Positions 36,543-47,080 of a stretch of 64,000 nt of DNA are shown one piece after another; the stretch's first letter is position 1; every line of letters starts with the position of its first letter. The translations under genes were made by a program, and so were the position numbers. The notes beneath the pieces were generated by a model. That model had not been told where the DNA came from. It was given only the letters and a program-made list of their open reading frames with translations, and searched no databases. Origin of the DNA: Seiridium cupressi (lineage: Eukaryota; Ascomycota; Sordariomycetes; Amphisphaeriales; Sporocadaceae); assembly GCA_036674765.1 (NCBI GenBank), contig JARVKI010000028.1, forward strand, positions 1 through 64,000, written 5' to 3'.

Positions 36543-37072
36543 TTTCGGGACGAGGAACCAAGTCGACTCGCGAGCGATGTGCTTGAGTACAGTTGTGTTA
36601 GAAGGTAGGCGAAGGTGTCTCGAGGGCGCCGAGTAACCACCCGGGCAAATGAGAGTCGGGTGGCAAGAACTTGGTGACCAAGCAGTCCCTCAGTTGCTTG
36701 AAGTACTGAGGGAATGGATGTGTATGTTCCGATAATTCTGCGGGCCAAAGATCAAGCACATGGGAGTTAAGGACTACGCGCGAATTTGGGCTTAGGCAAA
36801 CAAATGCATTAAGCTCTTCGGGAGACGCGTTGGATGCGAAAAGAAGATGGTGGCTTTCAGCTGCATGCGGACGCGAGATCACGTGACATTAATTTAGTCC
36901 TATTACCCCCCAAATCTCATTGAAAGATAGCGTGAGGCAAGAAGAGAAATAAAAAAGTGGGTGTTCCTGGAGTTGAACTGCTGGTCTTCAAAAAATTGGG
37001 TGAATATCCCTGAAGGCACTGTGTTGGCGAAGCTGGAATCGGCCAACTACGCCAATTGGTATTCACTTCAGT
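36543..37072. other. Divergent intergenic region
   Basis: About 530 bases between the starts of the DUF4211 gene (-) and the small membrane protein gene (+), probably a shared promoter region. A tRNA-like stretch at about 36955-37040 was considered and rejected. Confidence 0.55.
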
Positions 37073-37489
37073 ATGCGATACTCGGCAGGCAGAGAGAGTT
37101 TGGTTGACCGGATGGTCGAAAGTGATCACCTTATGGAGGCATATGAAATCCCGTCATCGACCCTATCCTCTTGTTTTCCCCCGGCTTCCGCTTCTACTTC
37201 TACGGGGGTTACCTATAACAACCATAAGCCATCTACCGCAGCTGGCATAGTAAGTCTTGGTTGAGATAGCCGGCAGAAGGCAGATAACGGCGCCACTGAT
37301 GAAACAAGATAGGACTTTGTGCTGATGCCGTTTTATACAGTATTATGTATCACGTACTGTACTAGAGTCGTAGCTAAAGATGTCTACGGTAGAAGATTGT
37401 TGTGGATCAGCGGTCTTTTGTTTGGAGGATTTGGAGCGTGTTCACTGCACATGGCCCTGCTGTACGCATTGCTTAATATTTCGGTGTGA
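37073..37489 (+). CDS. Small two-exon membrane protein, unrecognised
   Basis: Exons 37073-37249 and 37313-37489 give 117 residues. The second exon has 58 codons, no ATG at its start, and is open only when joined to the first. The 63-nt intron has a perfect GTAAGT donor and an AGATAG acceptor. Residues 1-59 are soluble, Ser/Thr/Pro-rich in the middle. Residues 61-75 (FVLMPFYTVLCITYC) and 88-113 (starting LLWISGLLFGGFG) are hydrophobic, separated by a basic loop (RVVAKDVYGRR), suggesting a membrane hairpin. I recognise no family. Its stop lies five bases before the first ATG of the dehydrogenase pseudogene, so it may be part of the same decaying patch. Confidence 0.5.
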
Positions 37490-37494
37490 AGCGG

Positions 37495-38625
37495 ATGATT
37501 GAAATACCTACATTGCGACCGCCACTCCCACCTGATCTCACACTTGTCAATGCACCTCCCATGGTGGCATACTATCTTTCCAATGCTCCTAATTTTCGCA
37601 CATCCCTTCAGATGGCTTGGCAGGAGCTTTCAACGAACATCATCCAGTTTATGGGAACCATCGCTCTGGCATATATATGTTATTGGCTTCTCTGGCACAT
37701 CTCCTTCTATCTTCTTCCAAACCTCTCCCTGTACAGATAGCGCCATCACCAACAGAAGCCGTAAGCTCTTGTCACCGGCTTGTCCGCTGGTATTAGCTTG
37801 GATGCTGCACAGGAGCTTGCCATTAAGGGTTCTAACGTAGTCTTTCTCGGCCACTTGCGCGATGAATTGGCTGAGGCTCGCTCGTGAATCCTAGCCGAGA
37901 GCCCCAGGACGGAAGTCGAGATCGTCGTATTAGATGCCACTTCGGCTTCTTCGGAGGAGATATAGCAGGCATTGCGGCCACTGACCGTTCTCGTCAACAA
38001 TGCTGGCAGCTTCCCGATCAAGCCACCACAGATTCGGAATTTGATGGATTACACCGGCAAGGAGCTGGATCGATCGCTCAACATAAATGCTCGCTTCCTG
38101 TCCCAGGTCACACGGATCCTCCTTCCGCTGATTTCTCAGAGTGGTCCATCACTGATCATTAACGTGAGCTCGGCAGCCCGGATGAGCATTCCAGGCATCG
38201 TGCCGTACTCGGGATGCAAGGGCTTCATTATCTCGTTCAGTAAAGTACTTTCCAGGGAGATGATGGCGGCTCGGCTGCTCGTGGATGTGCTTGCAATTGT
38301 ACCAGGCGATGTACAATCGCAGTCTAATGTCGTGGGGCTGATGCCGGGAACACCCACGGCGAGGGCGTATGCAAAGATTGTGCTGGATCAAGCGCCCTGG
38401 GCCGTTAGTTGGGGAAGGGTCGAAGTTATACCATTTTGGCCGCACGCTGTTCAGATATTGTTTATCGAGTCGTTGCCGCGATGGATGTCGCAGTGGTTGC
38501 TTTTGAAAACATTCGAGGACAAGAAGAGGCTTCTAATCTATACCATAAGCAGAAGCAAGGTTGAATCGACTTGGAAGAATTCACCAGGTAGTGAGCTACT
38601 ACGCCGTATGCCTCAGTATGGCTGA
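37495..38625 (+). pseudogene. Broken short-chain dehydrogenase (very-long-chain 3-oxoacyl reductase-like)
   Basis: One reading frame runs from ATG 37495 to the stop at 38623-38625 but is cut by four in-frame stops: TAG 37738, TAA 37762, TGA 37885 and TAG 37963. Between them the frame keeps family sequence. There is an N-terminal hydrophobic segment (IIQFMGTIALAYICYWLLW), then ALVTGLSAGIS in place of the usual TGASDGIG cofactor loop, the NNAG motif (LTVLVNNAG), and the catalytic Ser with YxxxK (INVSSAARMSIPG, YSGCK). Length of about 376 codons fits membrane-bound reductases of the KAR/HSD17B12 type. The simplest origins of the TGA, TAA and last TAG stops (CGA, TGG and CAG) are C-to-T or G-to-A changes, as in RIP. 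Intron removal does not rescue the frame in any way I can find. Confidence 0.75.
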
Positions 38626-38900
38626 CGAAGTGAAAATCACAATGTTTGCGAACCATTCTTCATCGTGTGCGGATTCCATTGCTCCTAGGCTTTCCATGGT
38701 TGTTCAAGAGGGGTCCGGACCACGTAGAAACGTAGCACAGGCGCATTCTGGGGCGGACTGGTGCGACCGACATGTAAGGAGGGCAGTTCTCGAGGTGTAA
38801 GGAGGCGACCTCGACATTCAAGACGCATTTGTCGCCCAAAGCCCAAATACTCCAATCCAATTATAGATTCTTTCGTGGCCATATCAATACTTACCGCGTG

Positions 38901-40058
38901 ATGAGCGAGCAAAAGCCAGCAATGCAACTCCAAGGATACCCTTTTCTAGCTAAGTTCTGGACCATGACACGAGATGGCATGATACGAAAATTCGACAATC
39001 TAGCGCTTCTTAACATTCTCTATCTGCAGGCCGAACTATGCCATCTAGAGACAGACCTTGAGGATGAACGGCGAAAAGACCTTGAGACGGGACAGAGATC
39101 TAGGGTCGATTGCGACTGGAACTGGTTATTGCTTAAATCAGACAAGCTGAATCAAGGCAGCAAGCAGTGGAAGATCATTATCGACATACGGGAGAAGCTC
39201 ACCGAGTATCGTAAGTTCTTCTTAGCCCTAACGTCGAAAAGGGAATGATGCATGGGAATTTGTTTGTCCTTGGGAGTAGAACTTCCTCGTCTTCCTATAT
39301 ATAGAAGCTTATCGATCCTCCCAGATTCAGCGATATTACAATACACACAGATAGCCCGGCTGCGCGCCCCAACCGAAAGCCAAAGAAACGAAGTATTCAA
39401 GAGTCTCGGTTCCTCTACCATGACGAATGGCTGTCTCGGGAATTTCCAGTCTCTTGACCTGGGAGGACTTGATGGGCCAGGAGTATACCAGAAGCGCCTT
39501 ATCGATGATTTGGTACTTCTCGACGCTCTAGAGGAAGACAACGATTTCCTTGCAAGGTGGATCGTATACCCGATCTTTACACTCGTTCATCTCATTTGGA
39601 AGAAGAAGAAAGCAAGTTCATATCATCTGACGTGACGTACGATGACTAATTCTGACATTCGAATCCAGAAGCCAGTGCCGCGGGACCTGGAATACGCCTC
39701 AGCGGGCCAAGGAGAGCTGGATGTGTACAATTACTCCAGGCACCAAGTTCAAGCCGTTAACCATGTAGTGGGAGCTCTTTTTGCTGCCGTCCTCCCCTTG
39801 AGCTCTATGGTGATTCTCTACAAGGTGTGCGACATGGACATAAAACTCGCACTGGTCTGCGTGTTCACTGTGTTGTTTTGCCTGGCAATGAGTATTATGA
39901 GTAAAGCTCGTCGAATTGAAGTTGTGGCTGCCACTGCTGCGTAAGTCAGAGCCCATCATAGCATATCAACCCATTCAGAGGCTGACTAGACTCGTGACAC
40001 ATCTAGATTTGGCAGCGTTCAGGTCGTATGGATCAGTCAAACCCCGCCCCACTGTTGA
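38901..40058 (+). CDS. DUF6594 membrane protein
   Basis: Exons 38901-39210, 39325-39611, 39669-39940 and 40007-40058 give 306 residues. Proteins with this domain are numerous in filamentous fungi and of unknown function. Seen: the family N-terminal signature (GYPFLAKF); the LLNILYLQAELCHLETDL helix; the WKIIIDIREKLTEY helix; and a membrane part at the C terminus with two or three hydrophobic segments (VVGALFAAVLPLSSMVILY, LALVCVFTVLFCLAMS) ending in ARRIEVVAATAAFGSVQVV. The third intron is 56 or 57 nt with a GC donor (GCAAGT) and CAG acceptor; this is the only junction that joins the two long frames. The first acceptor (CCCAG at 39324) was chosen because it restores the EY-H-SAILQYTQI match. 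Confidence 0.82.
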
Positions 40059-40351
40059 TTATACAGCTTCATTGTCTACATAGAGCTGTTCAATAGATGA
40101 AGCTCTGACCCACGGCTCTGGGGTATTACAATATCATCTGATAGTTGAGTTGGAATCGAAGTGAATCACCAGAAGAAATGACGGAAGAGTTGCCACTCAG
40201 GAATGAATCACAACAACACCAGGCAGAGAAAATTCATAAATCCAAGGAGGTTCTTCCTGAGGTTCTCAGTCCTTTGATTTTCCCTGTAAATATCTACAAC
40301 GTTAACCATATTTATGCAATTGACCCATTTTCGATCAACACAAACCACACA

Positions 40352-40634
40352 ATGCCGTCTAGATCAGGGAAGGCTGGAGAAGGTGAGAGTCTTTTGTTTT
40401 ATAACTAGAAGAAAGCTTCTGTTAAAATTCGATATTCCGCCAGTCGATGGCGAGTCGCGAGCTCAAGCAATCCAAAGAGGCAATATGGACCGAGCTGCTA
40501 TTCGAGGTGAACATCCGCAACCACCGCCAAGCGTAACCCAGAACTCCTCTGCTACCACACCTCATACAGGAGGTCAACGAAATCGGTCATCTAGAAAATC
40601 GCGTTCGTGCTGCTTCAAATTCTGGTCTCGATAG
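40352..40634 (+). CDS. Possible small basic protein with Cys-Cys tail
   Basis: Exons 40352-40382 and 40444-40634 would give 73 residues, with a 61-nt GTGAGA..CCAG intron. The product starts MPSRSGKAGE, is rich in Gln, Pro, Ser, Arg and Asn, and ends SRKSRSCCFKFWSR. A basic, Cys-Cys and aromatic tail of that kind could be lipid-modified or bind membrane, but this is speculation. No family is recognised. An overlapping frame reads well too (helix-like, but with a stop), so the model is uncertain. It follows the DUF6594 gene by about 300 bases on the same strand. Confidence 0.35.
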
Positions 40635-41276
40635 TCAAAGCAGCTTCATCCGATACTAACATAACTCAAACATAAGGCTTCCTTCGTAGAGGTGTATTAA
40701 GCAAAAAGACAGTCGGCGGTCGATAAACCACGACCAACTATAGTCTACTGGGCTATGTACATGGTAAGTACCTACCTGTACTTGGGAGGGAGGGAGATTT
40801 AATTACTAAAATATGAGCAGGGCTACATGGAGCGATATAATCACCACCTAGTGCGGCCTATTTCAGCGCTTGCACAACGACTGTTTTGGAGCTGCCCTCT
40901 CCGTGTCATAGTGTCACACTGATGGTAGGCGAGCCTGCATGGGTAGTTGTTATGGCGAGACATAAGTTTATATGTGGAGATTTGTCGGTCCACCAATGTC
41001 TCCTCAGACTTGTTTTGGGATAGAAACTTGCATGGTTCGAATATAATTGGAGGTTGATGCCGAATGTAGCTCGCAATAATGAGCAAGGAGAATACCAGAT
41101 AGTGCACCCAAGGCACACCATGCATTGTTGCCTTGAGCCACCGTGCGGCTGACAAATGGTGGGCCCGGACACGTGCAATAAATATTCCTTCGCAACAACG
41201 CCCAACATTGAACTGCTTGTTTTGTGATCACACCCAAATCATCCCATCTTCGTTTCTGTTACAATCACGCGCCAAA
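40635..41276. other. Intergenic DNA upstream of Rae1
   Basis: The part just before 41277 is promoter and leader of the Rae1 gene. No repeat or gene is seen. Confidence 0.6.
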
Positions 41277-42535
41277 ATGGCATTCTCAAGCCTTGCCCGA
41301 CCCATGACCAGCACGCGGGCGCCAGATGCCACCCTGCCAGCCGACGCCGAAGACACGATTTCCGCCGTCTCGTGGTCGCCCGCCGCAAATCATCTCGCGG
41401 CGGCGTCCTGGGACGGAAAGGTACGCGTCTACGACGTCGCGTCCAGCGGGTCGGCAAATGGCGTCGCGATGCTCACGGCAGGCGGCCCGCTACTCAGCTG
41501 CGACTGGGCCAAGGTAAGTCCATGAGTTTCTCTAACCCCACAGCACCTCTCGGATGAAGAAAAAAACAAACCAATATGTCCCATATAGGTAAGCAAGCTA
41601 CTCATGGGGATGACCTGCACGCGGAAGAATACCACTAACTCCCTTAGGACGGAAAAATGGTCCTCGCTGGAGGAGCCGACAAGACATCACACCTGCTAGA
41701 TTGCCAATCCGGCCAGCAAATCACCGTTGGTTCCCACGACGCCCCGATTCGCTCTGTGCGCTTCGTGGACGTTCCCAACTCAGCTGGGCCGATTATCGCT
41801 TCAGGTTCCTGGGACAAGACCATCAAGTTCTGGGACATTCGGCAGCAGAACCCTGCCGCCACGCTGACCTGCCTTGAGCGCGTCTACGCCATGGACTCCA
41901 AGGCACAGCTGCTCGTGGTCGGAACCGCAGGGTGCAAGATTCATCTGGTGAATTTGTCGAACCCGACCGCTTTCGCTCGTACCTTGGACTCTCCGCTCAA
42001 GAACCAGATCAGGGCGGTCGCTGCTTTCCCCGACGGGAAGGGCTGGGCTACGACAAGCATCGAGGGCAGGTGTGGAATCAATACGGTCGAGGAGAAGGAC
42101 ACGACTGGGTAAGCAAAGTTCAGGACATCGGCAACTCGCATATCGACACGACAGCATATCTGACAGGGGCATTCCAGCATCAACTTCACCTTCCGCTGTC
42201 ACCGTAGTCAACCGGACTCCGACAAGGTGACCAAGGTGTACACCGTGAACGACGTGCAGTTTCATCCGGTCTATCACACGACGTTCTCTACCGTGGGCTC
42301 GGATGGCACGTTCCATTTTTGGGATCGAGCTGCCCACGCGAGGCTGAAGGGGTTTCCAGACGTTGGCGGCTCTATCACGACATCGGCTTTCAACCGTGAC
42401 GGCACGCTGTTCGCTTACGCGGTCGGCTATGATTGGAGTAAGGGGCATTCTTCGAATACGCCTCAATATCCCAACAAGCTCATGCTGCATGCCGTTGCGG
42501 ACGAGGATGTCAAGCCCAAGAGTATGAAGAAATAG
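41277..42535 (+). CDS. mRNA export factor Rae1/Gle2
   Basis: Exons 41277-41513, 41648-42108 and 42178-42535 give 351 residues. Rae1/Gle2 is a seven-bladed WD40 protein that docks on FG nucleoporins (Nup98 type) at the nuclear pore and is needed for mRNA export. Seen: the N-terminal leader (ARPMTSTRAPDATLPADAEDTISAVSWSP is the family start, given here as its key parts ARPMTSTRAP and DTISAVSWSP); blades ending ASWDGKVRVYD, GGADKTSHLLD, SGSWDKTIKFWD and GSDGTFHFWD; and the Rae1-specific INFTFRCHR stretch formed across the second splice (GG|C). The C-terminal NKLMLHAV is also typical. ATG 41277 has an excellent context (GCCAAAATGG). The gene converges with the SGNH hydrolase gene. Confidence 0.95.
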
Positions 42536-42890
42536 GAAAGCTTCGATCGAGGGTTAGGCCGCCCACAACGGGACGGTAAAGGAGACATTAAGATGTGGAA
42601 TACAGCGTCCATTGGCGCCTAGACTTGGAAATCTTGTATCACTGGAGGATCTTCTTTGTCTTTTACTGGTATATGTACGTCCCTTGAGATCAGGGATGCT
42701 CTGGAGGATAGGGCTTGGATTGGACGTGCCAGGAGGGCACATGGCGTATACCATGCATTTTGCATATCGAGATCGACAAGTTTATCGAGAGAGAGGAGAT
42801 ATAGGATTTAAATGCAAATGGTATAAAAACGAGCAAACAAAGTTCAAACCATACACTCAAAAGCGCGATCTAATTATTGACTCGGACATG
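42536..42890. other. Short convergent intergenic region
   Basis: 355 bases between the stop codons of Rae1 (+) and the SGNH hydrolase (-), so the two 3' UTRs may overlap. Nothing else seen. Confidence 0.6.
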
Positions 42891-44410
42891 TTACAAATCC
42901 AAGCTACGCCACGTCTCATATACTTTGTCTCTGATGGTTTCGTGACCCAACGTCCGGGGATGGAAAGTCTTTCCGTAGTAAGTCGGCACGTACCACATGG
43001 AGTTCTCTGCCTGCATCTCGCCACCGGCAAACCTCAGGGTAGGGTCTTGCGCTTTGGACATGGCCATATAGCACAGAGCAAGCCTTCCCCAATCACCAGA
43101 TTCTCGAGCCGGGCCTAGACACATCTCCGGGTCGACGAGTTCAGAGAAGGGCGAAATACTCGCGCGCTGCGCAATCTGGCCCGCTGCCGTCTCGTTCCTC
43201 GCATTGTCCGGTCCACCGACAAGGAAGAAATAAGTATCACTCCTCCCGTAGTCGGGCTCCTGCACGTCAGGCTCGCAGAAGCGATGCCCGTCGAATTCTT
43301 TGTCATAATCCACAAACAAGACCTTTGTCTTGACGAAGCCCGAGTTGATCTTGGCAACAGTCATCTCGATCTTCTTATTCACCGCCTGGACCATGGCGTT
43401 CATCCTAACGCGCAGTTCTTTCTTCAACTTGGGGCCCCTCCACCAGACCCCGAGACTCATTTCATTGCACCCGTCTGTCTGTTCGTTAAAGAAACGCGCG
43501 TAGCCAGTGACGGTGATGAGGAACCACTGCGAGATACAGTATTAATTGCCACGTTCTCACGGCTCCAGGCTGTTCTACAGGAGACGTGTCGAGAGACCTA
43601 CTGGCTTCTTCTCCCATTTCACCTTATTCAGCAGTTCCAGGATCACTATGTAGAGACTGTCGTCGAACTCGGACCCCTCAAGTCGTTCTTGTGCATGTTG
43701 GAGTGCAGTCTCGCACTATAATGCCTGGGGTTAGCGAGTGAGCTTGGCGAACTATGAAAAGCTGAAGCCAATGCTTCAAGAGCAGAAATCGCTCAACCAT
43801 GGAGCGGTAATTCATGAAACGGGCTATAAAGAATATATAATAAACCTGAAAATTAGCTTACGGTCCCGGAATAAAAGTTATAGAACCGAAAGATGCACGC
43901 ATTCATGACCTCGAAGAAGCCTAGATCATTTCCCCCTACCGACAAGAGAGCAAAGTCTACCGGCAGAGAGCCGTCGAGGGCGTCCATCTGGCTCTCTGCA
44001 TGCCCGGCTCGGATCTCATTCGTCGTCGCTCCGGTGCAGGACAGGAACTGGAAGCTGGTGGTGTTCGGCCCGCCCTGGCTGGCGGAGAAGTCTTTCGCGA
44101 TCAGCGCCGGGTAGGCGTGCACGCCCTGTCGACAGTCATTCTCGGGGCCGTCAGTGCCGGTACCGATGCCGGCGCTATACGAATCTCCGAGTGCTACGAA
44201 GCCAACCCGCGCGCGGTGTTCATGCGAAGAGGACGTGGAGTGAGACGGAGGGCCAGGCCATCTTGGGAGATCAGGGTGTCGCTGGGGCTCCTTGAGGATA
44301 TGCTGTGCAGTATTAGACTGTTGGAGGAGCCTCCATGAGTTACCAAGTGCAATAGCCTCAGCAAGCTCAAACAAGGGTAAGACCAGACTGCCAAGCAAAA
44401 TGCGCATCAT
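42891..44410 (-). CDS. Secreted SGNH-family hydrolase (lipase/esterase-like)
   Basis: Exons 44410-43862, 43715-43602 and 43526-42891 give 432 residues. SGNH enzymes hydrolyse ester bonds of lipids or sugars with a Ser-His-Asp triad. The N terminus (MMRILLGSLVLPLFELAEA) looks like a signal peptide. Block I is GDSYSAG with nucleophile Ser at about 77, block III is SVGGNDLGF at about 157-165, and the final block is FHPRTLGHETI, with the catalytic His in the C terminus. A Cys-rich start to exon 2 (CETALQHAQERL) and VTGYARFFN in exon 3 match fungal secreted members. All three exons join in phase 0. The open frame extends 37 codons upstream of ATG 44410, but that extension would bury the signal peptide. 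Substrate unknown. Confidence 0.88.
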
Positions 44411-45100
44411 GAAGACATCAAAATCAGGTCTCCAAGACCAAGAGGAGAAGACAGCTACCCTTGAGAGTGCAAGGAAGATGTACGAGGAACTGGTCAAGCT
44501 ATCAGAACCTGAAGTTGTCACATCTTAACATCACGGCGGATGCGCGGCCTAATCTGATGGTCACCAATGTGATCTGTTGAGGATAAGGCTTGGTTTCAAA
44601 CTAGCCAATCCTTCGGGCACATGGTTGTATTGGTTGCATATGCAGGGCCCGTTAGCTTATCACGCGAGTATCAAAACCATCAGCTGTGATAATTATGCTT
44701 ATATAGAGTATTTATTGTAGCCAGCAGTAGAGTCAGTGAACGCGATGAAACTCTTCCCGATTCGTAACCACTTTTAACTTTTGTCCTGATGAAGTGACCT
44801 CGAAGCAACAGAATCAATAATGCGATATGATGAAAAGCCTGTAATAGCCAAACTAGACCTCGCATGATAGGTAGTCTCACACTCCCGACGGGCCCCACCG
44901 GAACCATGCAGTTATCGTTCAGAATCTGTTCTTAAACGGCTGCCTGGAGATGTGGGAACACAAGCGAATACTATACGTTGAGGGGATAACAGTATAAGAT
45001 CCTTGAAGCGAGGTGCCAAGTATTGAAGACTGCCTTGTGGCCTGATCACCAAGCTCTCCATCAAGAGTCCCCCTTTCTAGTATTATTATTCGCTCAAAAA
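44411..45100. other. Divergent intergenic region
   Basis: 690 bases between the starts of the SGNH hydrolase (-) and the acetyltransferase (+), expected to hold both promoters. No other structure seen. Confidence 0.6.
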
Positions 45101-45849
45101 ATGCCGACTTACAAGATCGAAAGATGCACCGTTGAAGATGCCGCTGGACTGGCGCGCAACAACATGTCAGCCTTCTGGACAGACCCCACCTGGATTCTTA
45201 TCTGGGAGGAGGGGAGATCCCGCGAGAGCGTCATTGAGGCATGTACACTGCGAATGCCCAACAACCTCCTGAATAATAGGGCCCACAAGCGGCACCTAAA
45301 GGCCATTGAAGTAGAGACGGGAACTATTGTGGGATATGTTCGTTTCGTTCTTCCCGATAGACTATCAGGTGACTGGCTAGATGCTCAAACTCCTGACGCA
45401 ACGGCCGAAGAAAAGGAGGAGTTCGCCCAACGGTCTGCAAGAGCAGACTGGACCTTTCGGAAGGGCCCGGGTAATATAGACGAACCTGTTCGTGTAATCA
45501 AGGAGAAATACCGTGGCCACAAAGAATATATGGGTAAGTCCCTCAGATCTCCCTGAGCAATTGTCTCATCCAAGAGATGTAGTATGGTGACATCTCAGAA
45601 CTTGACTACCTCGCGGTCCAGCCTGCTTATCGAAATCGCGGCATTGCTTCGATGCTGGTGGCAGCTGGTGTTGCTGAGTCGGAGAGGATGGGTATTGACA
45701 TTTTCATGCTTGCATATAAAGCCGGGCTTGGCGTTTATAGAAGATTGGGCTTCAACACACTGGAAACTCTGATCATGGATGATACCCCTTGGGGTGGGAA
45801 GGGAGAATATGGCTGTTATTTCATGGAACGAACAGTGAAGAAACCTTAA
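45101..45849 (+). CDS. GNAT-family N-acetyltransferase
   Basis: Exons 45101-45533 and 45599-45849 give 227 residues. GNAT enzymes move acetyl from acetyl-CoA to an amine of a small molecule or protein. The CoA-binding motif A is visible as LAVQPAYRNRGIAS (about 149-162, with R-x-x-G-x-A at 156-161), followed by GLGVYRRLGF near the C terminus, a usual GNAT motif B. The N-terminal half resembles fungal small-molecule acetyltransferases in order (MPTYKIERCTVEDA at the start, IVGYVRFVLPD in the middle). The acceptor at 45597-45598 is the only one that avoids a stop; it joins KEYM to ELDYLAVQ. Substrate cannot be predicted. Confidence 0.88.
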
Positions 45850-47080
45850 CCAGAGGGCCTGTCCTAAAGATATTGTCAGAGGTCGAAGCATTGTCATAGT
45901 CTACCTGATCATAATGGAAGTTGAAGCTGCTCAGTTGTATTTATACCATGCTGTCCATGGCCTCTTGTGTGGTGTAAGTGGTCTGGGGTAGATATGCCCA
46001 ACCTGCTACGGGCATGGCGGGCCGTGATCGCTGCCGGTTTACCGAGACGATCTGATTGAAGTCTGGATTGGGACGAGGCTAAAGCATGCCTAGACTATGC
46101 AAGGGAGGCGCCATTGTTGTGTCCATAGCTTCGTAGGGCGGCATCTACCATCCGCCGAGCTTCGGGTGGTTGACAATGGTCGCAAAGTTCTCGAGCGGAC
46201 CGCCCTCATCGGTGGCAGCTGGTGATTCTCTGCGTCATAGTGCCGTTAGAGTTCGACGCTTCTAGTAGTCCTAGGTGCTGCCAGGCCGTAAATAATCAAA
46301 TGGTTTGCTCCAATTCCCGTCCCTGCATTCGTGCCATGCTCCAATTTGAGGTGACGTCGATTCGCTTGCAACCCCGCCATACGTCATGACCGAGTTATAC
46401 TGCCCCACCTCGCGCCGCCCGATAGTGGGATACAGGCAGTCAGGTGCACCACAGCCTAGCACTGATCTGTGCCCCGAATCTGAAGTGGTTTTGAATTCAG
46501 AGTCGCTTGGAAAGCTTGTTGCACCAATACACTCTCGACTTGCAGACCTGTTTCCTGCGTGGGTGGATACCGAGTGATTCTAGAACTCCGAGATCGTGAT
46601 GTCCGTGTCGCATGTACATACAATACAGAGTGGGGGTGGTGGCCGATCAACCCCAGGGCCCAGACGCAACCAAGCTGCCAGCCTGTCGCTTATCCATTGA
46701 CCAAGCCGTGGAAACAAAGCCACAGAAGCTCGTCATTCTGTGCCTGCTGCAGGAATGGCCCAATGACAGGTCTCGAGCACCCGCGGGGCTCCTGTTTCAG
46801 CAGTTGGATCCTTGGTCTCCTTGTTGACCTGGTTAGCGCTTTCGCTTCCAAGTCGTTACATGGTATCGGGAAGACGTCACTCCTCGCGTGATTGTGATAC
46901 AAGCTCCCGATACATAAGTTCCAAGAACCACGGTTGACTCTTGTCGTCTCTTGGCTCCTTCTTCCATCTCTATTAGCCTACTCAAGCCCAGTGATACCCG
47001 ACTCTTGTCCAAGCTGCTACGCGCGCCCAATAATCAAGCACGCTATTTCAACGCAATTATACTCATACCCACCTGTCAAC
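45850..47080. other. Intergenic DNA upstream of the disordered protein gene
   Basis: 1.2 kb with no supported gene. The last few hundred bases are probably promoter and leader of the gene starting at 47081. Confidence 0.6.

Noticed and set aside
36955..37040. tRNA-like stretch on the minus strand (a TTCAACTCC box and a GCGTAGTTGG box)
   Set aside because: The T-arm stem does not pair and no 5' partner exists for the apparent acceptor end, so a cloverleaf cannot be drawn.
40440..40680. Helix-like alternative frame (ELKQSKEAIWTELLFEV, later LIQEVNEIGHLENRV)
   Set aside because: It is interrupted by a TAA and has no sensible start. The other frame gives a clean two-exon model, though neither is certain.
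45534..45582. Earlier acceptor for the acetyltransferase intron (TAG at 45580-45582)
   Set aside because: With the GTAAGT donor it reads into a stop after two codons. The acceptor at 45597-45598 restores the GNAT core.
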